From a virus, in IMG/VR virus record IMGVR_UViG_3300037838_000055, positions 1-41,475 of that record: 41,475 bases of DNA. One strand, 5' to 3'. The notes below the pieces were generated by a model. It did no database searches, was not told the DNA's origin, and worked only from the letters and a program-made list of their open reading frames with translations. The translations under genes and the position numbers were made by a program. Shown here one piece after another: positions 25,601-33,082 of the stretch. Positions within the stretch are counted from its first letter, which is position 1. The number at the start of each line of letters is the position of its first letter.

Positions 25601-27102
25601 TTGTTGGATCTATAGCAAATCAGTTAATTAATAATGAAAGCTCAGATGAGTCTTTAAACTATTATGAACATTTTACTTTTGGCTCTAAAGTATTTAGGCT
25701 ATACGATAGCTTTAATAAGCTTTACAAAGCACATGGAACTTCTAATAATTATAATTTAATGGGGGGTGCTAATATCTTTAGTCATACCTACGGGCCTTAT
25801 ATTTATAATTCAGATTTTGATATCGACGGTTCTGGTTTAGAAGCCAGTAGTTTCTTATCTGCTAGTTCTACAGTATATGAAGTAGATATTGCTTACAATG
25901 GTGGAAGCGGGGTGTTAAGTATTTCAGGAGTAGAAGGAGAGTATGCGGTGGGAACTTCAGCAGCTTCCTCAGTCTCAGACGCATACATTGGATCCCCAGA
26001 GTTTAGAAATCCAAATCTTGTAAGTGCTATTGAGTTAGTTGATTCTTCAGTTGGATGGATTTTTGGAGGACACGGGGGACCCCCTCATCCTATCTTCTCC
26101 TTGTTTAATTTGAGTAGGAATGAACAAAGTAAATGGTCTTTTAATCCAAAGCTTATAAATAATCAAATAATCAAGTACCACCGACCATCTAGTAACTCTT
26201 CATTTCCTAGGATTAGAATTCCTATTCATCCTGATAGCGGGCATTTATCAAAAAACTTTTTCCAACCTGATCATGAGTATGAAATAGATATTTTAGCTCA
26301 TTGTTTGGAGGTTAGTGGGCTTGAACTTGGGGGTTTAACTTTAGGAGTGTTAATACATACAGAGCCAGAAGATGATCAGCTATGGTATTATGATACCCAA
26401 GTTCAGGATGAGTGCGGGTTATATTTAGATAAGTGGAGCCAGTGTAAAATGTCTCAATTGTCTGGGGATGCGGGAATTGCGTTTGCTATTTCTAAAGCTC
26501 AGGCTATACCCTTTACTATGGGAAATTTAGATAATTATTCTTATAATGGAGATGGCGGGGGTATGAAGCCCCTCAACACTTTATTTTCACATTGTTGGGA
26601 GCCGTGGTCTATAACTAGTATTGTGGGGTCTAACCCCCTAGCTATTAATAATGTTAGTGATCAGTCTCAAGAACGGTTTAAGTTTAGCTTCTCTACAAAG
26701 AATAATAAAGCAGTTAAACCCACCGCTAAATACCTCTCTCAGTTTGGAAAGGTTCATAGAACTGATCAAAAATATGTAATTGAAATTTTTGTTGTCAATG
26801 GACATCCCAATAAGTTTGTAGTTTTTGAAAAGGTATCTATTAAAGACCTTACAAATAAGAGCAACGCTAAGATACAGTCTAAATATGGAGATATTGATTT
26901 AAGTCTTTTTGATTTAAAAACTATATTTAAGTATTTCAAAACACTAAGTACTGGGCTTGCAAGTAGAAACGCAGTGAACACTTCTTCTGTAATGGAAGTA
27001 AGTGGAGGCAGTAGATTAAATTACCGTTCTAATGTAGATATGTATGATAACGCTAGAGCAGCTAATAACCAACTAACGAATATTACGATCAATGAGGGGT
27101 AA
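22651..27102 (+). CDS. 7: Large gp7/tail protein I-like baseplate wedge protein
   Basis: A 1483-residue protein. The segment at about residues 345-405 (GKCPDEFLELLAELIGWRFI then KWRVQLRNAVEIYKMKGTRR) is the helical core of the P2 tail protein I family, which with gp6/gpJ forms the wedge core. T4 gp7 (1032 residues) is the matching protein and is similarly long. The rest is unrecognised and beta-rich toward the end. The order gp25, gp6, gp7 equals that of P2 W, J, I. It ends 11 bases inside the following gene. Confidence 0.75.
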   Translation: MARRKITRTKFSDQGVIIPEVVAVVSAKDKNVDLNTPQKYFKRNYLDAIRTVIPPFYLSEEKDISGTHVSYPNQLINSHILANANQATILPVSSLGGDESLSSIGSPSGFAKFFHKTYSPASISPDDFERNILFKLGKAYKGFSTSTAFQNYVSGTLLPSIPSLSDADINLATTTASAFDNTSSGTYSYLVKNLGWLYFLNRNGSEEFTPSTAVAELMTQTFYRGQPVVLEDLINIYQEHLWKGQASFGLTEKIIPTDYVSSLVVSSNTNTSGSQLLDRLKILNTINYSPHYVDSPDIKIEEAFTTFFDTSTTLEIGTLITDTEEAGPLARFLQAMSFSFADRLTEQDEIGILYDIGKCPDEFLELLAELIGWRFIGADFDKWRVQLRNAVEIYKMKGTRRSIQILMDTLFSTGIFNVTSSDTLSELWESYVPDLMYYALATSSAAFQKLGSTYTEKVATQFGIPHYSNKSMDLNIKYAVDKIMFDLVRDFPSSFLLVGKRFPTPEFVYSGTTVVYNGPYHLMSPNGETDPYWMTGRVHESSSLALDFRYDPDFTFVYRNHLNYIPPYEKRQYYTQSLLTTPMVDRIEFYLRCYGCDASFAKEVTDYIRTHTSTTVNVDQVLNNFLLFTKKKTYPPNYATILQDVTKQRTPDPASLLSLWNGKSSHFLMSLDASSFDFKTKSFGYNTSYGISKIMPILDQVIPAHAIPEILLNVSSVADVLDALGDNDCREWRPNFDDLYEGSSTVTTGFGVCAVNMAALAAANSITPHRFKRFQADNVTDVLLSGNTFQAVGDSNRNSLRRRNFHNLLPETKMFTRNGRNNPGSLELSSPYYSSGVGYLPLGFMPSSLRYKEVALSQNKNDYGIGSLLSDNVDPVWDICQNLTSPSSMFGYDISNTFASRAKQNVASSDCNTYGRRGQLQEIMYVMNTFHDKEKYLQASSIVSGYYDEGGIIDPTWPTSSILLTPNDLSSWYAEKAVYKGLDIVGSIANQLINNESSDESLNYYEHFTFGSKVFRLYDSFNKLYKAHGTSNNYNLMGGANIFSHTYGPYIYNSDFDIDGSGLEASSFLSASSTVYEVDIAYNGGSGVLSISGVEGEYAVGTSAASSVSDAYIGSPEFRNPNLVSAIELVDSSVGWIFGGHGGPPHPIFSLFNLSRNEQSKWSFNPKLINNQIIKYHRPSSNSSFPRIRIPIHPDSGHLSKNFFQPDHEYEIDILAHCLEVSGLELGGLTLGVLIHTEPEDDQLWYYDTQVQDECGLYLDKWSQCKMSQLSGDAGIAFAISKAQAIPFTMGNLDNYSYNGDGGGMKPLNTLFSHCWEPWSITSIVGSNPLAINNVSDQSQERFKFSFSTKNNKAVKPTAKYLSQFGKVHRTDQKYVIEIFVVNGHPNKFVVFEKVSIKDLTNKSNAKIQSKYGDIDLSLFDLKTIFKYFKTLSTGLASRNAVNTSSVMEVSGGSRLNYRSNVDMYDNARAANNQLTNITINEG

Positions 27103-28252
27103 GGTAGAAGTATATGCGATAGCCGCAGACGGCTCTCACAGCCTCGTAGCCGAGGGCAGCAACCTCGTACTAAACGGGGCAGGGGAGAGCGTTGTAGACA
27201 TGCTCACGACCCCCTCAAGCGTTCTGGGAATAGCTCCAAGGGTCATGGACACTTCTAACTTCAGGATGGCTGCTGTATCCTTTGGTCCCGCTGCTTCCTC
27301 CTTCCAAGAGAACGGGTACTTTTTTCCTAAAGATAACATCTGGTATAAGACTGATGATTTATGTTATGGAGCAAGTGCTAATGTTAGCTCATTAATTAAT
27401 TTAATTGGAACTGATAAGAGAATGCGAGTTATGTGGACAAGCTCGATTACGGGACAGGCTTCTGCTTATACTCCACCGTATAGACTACCCTCGTATCCTG
27501 ATCCTACGAATACCAAGTTAGAAAATGCCGACACAGCATACTCTATTGTTAGTGGGGACGGAACACAGTCTTACGGCCAGTTTGAAAATAGAATTCAATT
27601 TAAGTCCTCGGATGCTTCGTCCTATTTTCAAGGAGTATTCCCCTCCAAAACTACCAACTCTACTCAAGGAGCGTTAGTTAGTTCTTACGAGGGAGATTTT
27701 ACTACTTATACTAATGTGACTGCAAGTACAGACGATGATGATGGTATTCGAGGATTGTTTAACCTTAGAGAGTATATGGATTATAGGGGGTATTGCCATT
27801 TGAGATATGGTTCTGCTTTTACGGGGGCCAACCGTTTAGGAAGAGCCTTTGTTTCAGCAGCAGAAGTTTACGCAACCGCCGAAGCTATGGTAGTTGATCC
27901 CCGTGTAACCTATACGATAGGTGTCGGTATCTGGGATGTTTGGGCAATGAATCTCTACGGTGGACTCCACCAGATAGGACTTTGGAATATGGACTGTAAA
28001 GAAGCGTTAAAAAATAATGAAGCCCCTTTCTTAGAAAATGGAGTAATAACTGATGATAATCCTCAGTTTATTAACACATCAACTGGAGTAACCAAACAGG
28101 AATTTAAGTTATTTGCTAAAAAAACCTTTACTGAAAACTTATGTGCTAATAAAGACCATACCCCCATCGGTGGAAGCGCGAACCCAGGATTTATTAAGCA
28201 TAAAAATCTGTATATTCTGTGGACACTAGATTTTAGGTCACAACATGATTAA
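27092..28252 (+). CDS. Structural protein, paralogue 1 of 3
   Basis: A 386-residue protein that starts KVEVYAIAADGSHSLVAEGS, which lines up with the starts of the next two genes (hydrophobic pair, Asp-Gly-Ser/Thr, then Asn-x-Ile/Leu-x-x-Gly-x-Gly). It ends with an IKHKNLYILWTLDF segment, again like the others. It is the longest and most changed member, with a beta-rich middle. The family was not recognised; the place after the wedge genes suggests a baseplate rim or fibre-connecting role (T4 has gp8-gp10 here). It overlaps the upstream gene by 11 bases and the next by 8. Confidence 0.7.
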   Translation: MRGKVEVYAIAADGSHSLVAEGSNLVLNGAGESVVDMLTTPSSVLGIAPRVMDTSNFRMAAVSFGPAASSFQENGYFFPKDNIWYKTDDLCYGASANVSSLINLIGTDKRMRVMWTSSITGQASAYTPPYRLPSYPDPTNTKLENADTAYSIVSGDGTQSYGQFENRIQFKSSDASSYFQGVFPSKTTNSTQGALVSSYEGDFTTYTNVTASTDDDDGIRGLFNLREYMDYRGYCHLRYGSAFTGANRLGRAFVSAAEVYATAEAMVVDPRVTYTIGVGIWDVWAMNLYGGLHQIGLWNMDCKEALKNNEAPFLENGVITDDNPQFINTSTGVTKQEFKLFAKKTFTENLCANKDHTPIGGSANPGFIKHKNLYILWTLDFRSQHD

Positions 28253-28985
28253 AGGACATATCACAATTTGTAAGGTGTACAGCGATGGCACCCAAGAAAC
28301 AGTAGTAGACAGAGGTAATTTGATTACTGCTGGGCTAGGGTCCTCCCTTATCGACATACAGATGGGGGGCGGCTCAGATTATGTTGATGGGTATGGGCCT
28401 TACTACTTCCAAGTAGGAACCGATACGATAGACTATGCTACTAAGTTTGAGGCAGCTACTTCTGCTTGTTTTTATACACTATCCTCCCCGTTTGGTTGGG
28501 CAGATTATGGTGATAATACGGATTATGAGGTTACTAAACGGTATAGAGGCTTCTATGCATCTAGTGAGGGGGGAGAATATAAGGAAATGTTTGGGACTAC
28601 TGCGCCCCTCTCATCCGTTATATTCTCAGGATCAGATGAGTATTTTGCTAAAGTAACTGAGGGGAGAATTACTAAAGTTTTTATGGACTCCTTTGAGTCT
28701 GAGATAATTCTTGATGAAAATACAGGTAATGGTAAGCTAATTTCCGAGGTGGGATTGTTTGCTAAAAACCCCAAAGGGCTTAAAGAGGATACCCCCATTT
28801 TGATGGCTTATAGAAGTTTTGCAGGGGTTCCAAAAACTAAAGAATATTCTTTAGTTATCCATTGGTCTATAGGATTCTTAGGACTTTCAAGAAACATTGA
28901 TGACCATTACTCAGGAGGGGTATATATTCCTGTAGATACTCTAGCCTATGACCAAACATCCTCCAAACCCTCCTACCTATTATAA
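28245..28985 (+). CDS. Structural protein, paralogue 2 of 3
   Basis: A 246-residue protein. Start GHITICKVYSDGTQETVVDR and the end part SEVGLFAKNPKG, ILMAYRSFAGVPKTKEYSLV then IHWSIGF match the third paralogue closely in order and spacing. The form 'EVGLF...P-x-x-AYR-x-F...K...LV-x-W' is common at the ends of tail-collar or fibre-connecting proteins in phages. No catalytic motif was seen. A role as one of several related baseplate connector proteins is inferred. Confidence 0.72.
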   Translation: MIKGHITICKVYSDGTQETVVDRGNLITAGLGSSLIDIQMGGGSDYVDGYGPYYFQVGTDTIDYATKFEAATSACFYTLSSPFGWADYGDNTDYEVTKRYRGFYASSEGGEYKEMFGTTAPLSSVIFSGSDEYFAKVTEGRITKVFMDSFESEIILDENTGNGKLISEVGLFAKNPKGLKEDTPILMAYRSFAGVPKTKEYSLVIHWSIGFLGLSRNIDDHYSGGVYIPVDTLAYDQTSSKPSYLL

Positions 28986-28994
28986 GGTATAGCT

Positions 28995-29624
28995 ATGAAA
29001 AAAGAAGATTACTTAGACGCATCAGGACACTTAGAGATTTGGAAGGTATACCCAGACGGCTCTGAGGAAAATGTTTTTGATGATAAGAATACGATTACTT
29101 CGGGGATGGGAGTAGGGTTAGGTCTTTTATATGCAGGGTCAGGAGCTACAGATATAACTAATTTCCAAATTAGATATTTTCAATTAGGTACTAAAGGTGA
29201 TACCATTATCAATACTTATGGGGTATCTGAATCTGCACTCGTCTCAGCCTTAGGACAGGATAATGGTATCGCAGATTATCATACTAATGCAGAGTCGTTT
29301 CTGCCTATTGACATTCATGAAGAAATGGCTTGGAATGGAGAAGCTAGACCTGTACAAACAACAGGGGATGATAGTAACAATTACCTCTTCCCTGTAATAT
29401 CAGATAATAGTATCAAAAGGGTTGATCTTAATTCTGTAACCTATATACTTTACATAGACCAGAGTACCTGTAATGGTAATACTCTAAACGAGGTGGGGTT
29501 ATTTATGAAAAACCCCCTAGGGTATGATCCAGAGAGGTCTCCTCTTGTGGCATATAGACCCTTCACAAATATTGAAAAGACTAATGATTTTTCATTAGTC
29601 TTTAAATGGACATTGAATTTCTAA
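28995..29624 (+). CDS. Structural protein, paralogue 3 of 3
   Basis: A 209-residue protein, the shortest member of the tandem family. It shares GHLEIWKVYPDGSEENVFDD at the start, RYFQLGTKGDT in the middle and NEVGLFMKNPLG then LVAYRPFTNIEKTNDFSLVF at the end with paralogue 2. The nine-base gap before its ATG contains AAGG (28984-28987) as a possible ribosome site. Three related genes in a row suggest local duplication followed by change, perhaps giving a mixed ring of connectors. Confidence 0.72.
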   Translation: MKKEDYLDASGHLEIWKVYPDGSEENVFDDKNTITSGMGVGLGLLYAGSGATDITNFQIRYFQLGTKGDTIINTYGVSESALVSALGQDNGIADYHTNAESFLPIDIHEEMAWNGEARPVQTTGDDSNNYLFPVISDNSIKRVDLNSVTYILYIDQSTCNGNTLNEVGLFMKNPLGYDPERSPLVAYRPFTNIEKTNDFSLVFKWTLNF

Positions 29625-29625
29625 C

Positions 29626-32600
29626 ATGGCATTTCAACCAACAGACTTATATCTACCTTCGGGCACAGGCACTCTGATTAATAATTGGGTTGATCCTGTT
29701 TATAAATTCGATTCAAGCTCTTTCTATAACTGGGAGCAGGATAACCTACCAATCTATGATCTAGAGGATCGTGATGATTACTTGTATGAGATGGCTGGCT
29801 ACCCAACTTCTGCTGTTGATGGGATCATGCTAACTGTATCAGCTTGTGGAATTGATAACAAGAAGGTCTTCGGTACAGTATCTGATGCTTTAGAAGCACT
29901 TCCTAATACCATCAGGTTCCCTATTATTATTGAGGTGTGTACTAGCGGTCAGCTAGGAGGAATCCATGTAGAGAATAAGGAGTTTGAAGGCTCTAGTGCT
30001 GGTCTGGAAATTATCAACAGAGGGTTTGCTAAATCTTTATGTGGATCAAGCCTTACCCCTTCGTCATTTATTACTACTGTAGATGCTAATTCAAGTGCTA
30101 TTACTCAATTTGAGTCTGAGGATCTGAGTAATACTATGCTAGAGTCCTCTTCCTTAGGAGTGAGGGATACAGTATGGCAAAAGAATGCTCTGGGAGCTTA
30201 CTCTTGGTGGGGAAACTTTACTAGAACTTTTGTTCTAGCTCCCGAATGGGCTAAGGCGGCTGCTACTAGTAATAAGACCATCACTATTTCTACTAAGTTT
30301 ACCGATACAACAGGGGACCTCTTTGACGCAGTTGCCAACAAGTTTAATGTAGGAAACTATAGGGATAACTCTACTGCCACAGAAACACTGATTCTTAACC
30401 CTAGAACTTCAGTCCTTGTACAAAGAAGTGCCTATGCTACCCCAACCAATACCTCACGGGCTGTGGGGCTGGTATACGCAAACTCCGCTAGTGGAGTGAC
30501 AGTTAAGGATTGCGCTGGTAAGGTGTATATTAGAGGCTTCTGCGTAGATGGAGGCTCTCAAGCTTCTCTGAATAGTGGAGGTGAACAGAGGACTAATATT
30601 GGTTTTGATATTGAAAATTCAGAGGTGTTAATAGAAAACTGTACTGCCACTAGATGTAAGGATGCTGGGTTACAAGCGGTTAACTCTCATGTAACTTTAA
30701 ATAGAGGCTTTATAGCTTTTAGAAATTACGAGCTTGAGACTGTGGGGCCGCACTTAGATACTAAGGTTACAACAAATCCGACTCCTGGACTAAGAGCAAT
30801 AACCTCTACTATTACTCTAAATGCGGCGACAGAAGATGCATTAGGTCTTCCCCTAGACTCTCCTTTCTGTTTCTATAAGAATATGGTTGGAATGGATCTA
30901 CAAAACTCTGTTGTACAGACTCCTGCTGATTTTAGATATGGAAAAGATGCAAATGGAGAAAGTAATAATAATATCGAGGGAAGCCAAAGTTTAGTTCTTC
31001 AAACTTTCTTTAATATTAATGAAGGTATTAAAGCTGTAAACTCAACAATTAATACAGGTCAGGTTATCGCCTCCTTCCAAAATGATAAGGGGATTGTATT
31101 AGAAAATTCGGTTGTGAAAGCAGCTATCATTACGGCTGATCATAATAGGTATGAGGGGTTAAAGGCTGTTAATTCTGTTTTGAATTATAACCAATACGCT
31201 GAACTCATGTGGCCAACTGGACCGTTCTACCCTAATACTAATTTTGATAACAACGGACAGCATATTGTTTTATCTAACTCTGAGGTTATCCCTACTATGG
31301 ATAGTGAAATAGATGCAAAGTGTACAAGATTTGGATTAAGCGGTACACACGGTATGGAGGAGTTTGGGGGAGGTGAGTATACCTCTCTTCCTGCCGTAGT
31401 AATTACTGATGGTTCTCATATGAAAGCCTTATTTACACGGGCCGAAGTACACCAGTCTACCGAAGATGGACCTGCATATTCGATTGTTAACGCAGTAAAG
31501 GGTAGTATATTCCAAGTTACTAAGGGAAGTAATTTGGAATTAAACGGTACTTCTAACAACTCTACTATGATCTTAGGACCTTACTCATCCGATAAACAGC
31601 AAAAAACTGCGGCTCTTTATGCAGGAGATAATTCTCATATTAGCATAACAGGCCCCACTAGCATTGTTCAATTCGGAATTGATGCCTTAGCAGAAAATCA
31701 CTCTACTATTGAGATCGGTCCTCCTATGAAAGACGGAGTACTAGATATTCGTAATTTTAGTTTGGGCACCACGAACAACCACACCAAAGTTCAATTACAT
31801 GCTACTAGAGCTTGTTTAGTAGCTAATAAAAATTCTCATATTTATATGCACGATGCTGGGGATTACCACAGGTTTTGGGCTTCTAAACATCTTGCAGATA
31901 CTGAAGACTATGATACCGATGTTTTAAATACTTCAAGCTATACTTCTCATGGATACATTCAATTTTATCCAAACCCCTTTGCTCCTTATGGAACAGAAGT
32001 AACTCAGTTAGACTTACAAGGACAAGCGAGATGGTGCGCTGATAATAATAAAGTTGGTCTGAATAATACTACCCAGAAAGCTTACGAAGAGCTTCCTCAA
32101 CAAGATGTAGCAGTAGGTGATGCTGTGTCAAGTCTTTCCTATGGTGGAATGTGTGTAAGAGCAGTTGGAGGAAGTGAAGTTACCGCAAGGAATGTAACCT
32201 TCCCTACAGGCTGGGCAAACCCTTCTGGTCCTTATTATGATGCTTCTACTATTGGAAACTGTGACCTGTTAAGGATTTGGAATATTGCAGATAACTCAGA
32301 GCTACATGCTTCCTACTTAACAGTTTCCTCTTATTTCCCAGAAGACGCTAGTGGAATCTATTATGGTCCTAGTGCTGTGTGGACATCTTCATTAAATACT
32401 GGTTTGTCTGGCGCACCTTCTTCTACAGCGGATACAAGTGGCTTAAGTGTTCTAGATTCCTTTGGGTTGGGAGTTAACACGGGTGGGGACCTTGGCTACT
32501 ATGGAAAACCTCTACAGCAAAACATCGGACCCTTTAGAATTTATGTTTCTCCCCATCCTAAAGCGAAGTGGTTAGGATATCCTCATACGATTGCAGGGGA

Positions 32601-33081
32601 GGGTTATATGCCTCCACAACCCCCTGTTGCATTTGTAAGTATGGGCTTTAACTTCCCAAACACGGCAACACTAAAAACAGGGGCACCTTATCAGCTTTAC
32701 GCACAAGGTTATTCAACTTCCTCTGATTGTAGTTCTTTAGATCCTACTACTGCTAGTGACATTTACCAAGACTTAGGTATGAGTGGTCATATTATTACTC
32801 TTCCCTCCTCGATGCAGGTTGAAAATGTAGCATCTTCCTTCTTTTACACTTCAGCTATGCTGTCTTGTGATAATGAGACTAGGATTTGGTTAGATAAGTC
32901 TGCTATGAACACTTTTGCAAACGCTAAGAATGGCACTTTAGGAACCTCAGGAAGAAAGAAAATCTTTAGTTATTATAAAGCCATAATGGAATATCCAGGA
33001 GAGGGTTGGTGGCAAGCTACCGCAGGATTTGGTGTAGGGTTAGGATCCGCAAACCTCTTTGATTTAGATAGAGACTTATAA
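29626..33081 (+). CDS. Large beta-helix-type fibre or baseplate protein
   Basis: A 1151-residue protein. The part from about residue 285 to 760 has the repeated short-strand pattern of a right-handed beta-helix: VTVKDCAGKVYIRGFCVDGG, FDIENSEVLIENCTATRCKD, AGLQAVNSHVTLNRGFIAFR, MDLQNSVVQT, IKAVNSTINTGQVIA and LKAVNSVLNYNQ, each ending in 'x-x-NS-x-V/I'. The N-terminal part has an SFYNWEQDNLPIYDLEDR motif that is also present in the next gene. Trimeric beta-helix proteins form tail spikes or baseplate pins. No enzyme motif was identified. A surface-binding role is inferred. Confidence 0.72.
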   Translation: MAFQPTDLYLPSGTGTLINNWVDPVYKFDSSSFYNWEQDNLPIYDLEDRDDYLYEMAGYPTSAVDGIMLTVSACGIDNKKVFGTVSDALEALPNTIRFPIIIEVCTSGQLGGIHVENKEFEGSSAGLEIINRGFAKSLCGSSLTPSSFITTVDANSSAITQFESEDLSNTMLESSSLGVRDTVWQKNALGAYSWWGNFTRTFVLAPEWAKAAATSNKTITISTKFTDTTGDLFDAVANKFNVGNYRDNSTATETLILNPRTSVLVQRSAYATPTNTSRAVGLVYANSASGVTVKDCAGKVYIRGFCVDGGSQASLNSGGEQRTNIGFDIENSEVLIENCTATRCKDAGLQAVNSHVTLNRGFIAFRNYELETVGPHLDTKVTTNPTPGLRAITSTITLNAATEDALGLPLDSPFCFYKNMVGMDLQNSVVQTPADFRYGKDANGESNNNIEGSQSLVLQTFFNINEGIKAVNSTINTGQVIASFQNDKGIVLENSVVKAAIITADHNRYEGLKAVNSVLNYNQYAELMWPTGPFYPNTNFDNNGQHIVLSNSEVIPTMDSEIDAKCTRFGLSGTHGMEEFGGGEYTSLPAVVITDGSHMKALFTRAEVHQSTEDGPAYSIVNAVKGSIFQVTKGSNLELNGTSNNSTMILGPYSSDKQQKTAALYAGDNSHISITGPTSIVQFGIDALAENHSTIEIGPPMKDGVLDIRNFSLGTTNNHTKVQLHATRACLVANKNSHIYMHDAGDYHRFWASKHLADTEDYDTDVLNTSSYTSHGYIQFYPNPFAPYGTEVTQLDLQGQARWCADNNKVGLNNTTQKAYEELPQQDVAVGDAVSSLSYGGMCVRAVGGSEVTARNVTFPTGWANPSGPYYDASTIGNCDLLRIWNIADNSELHASYLTVSSYFPEDASGIYYGPSAVWTSSLNTGLSGAPSSTADTSGLSVLDSFGLGVNTGGDLGYYGKPLQQNIGPFRIYVSPHPKAKWLGYPHTIAGEGYMPPQPPVAFVSMGFNFPNTATLKTGAPYQLYAQGYSTSSDCSSLDPTTASDIYQDLGMSGHIITLPSSMQVENVASSFFYTSAMLSCDNETRIWLDKSAMNTFANAKNGTLGTSGRKKIFSYYKAIMEYPGEGWWQATAGFGVGLGSANLFDLDRDL

Positions 33082-33082
33082 T

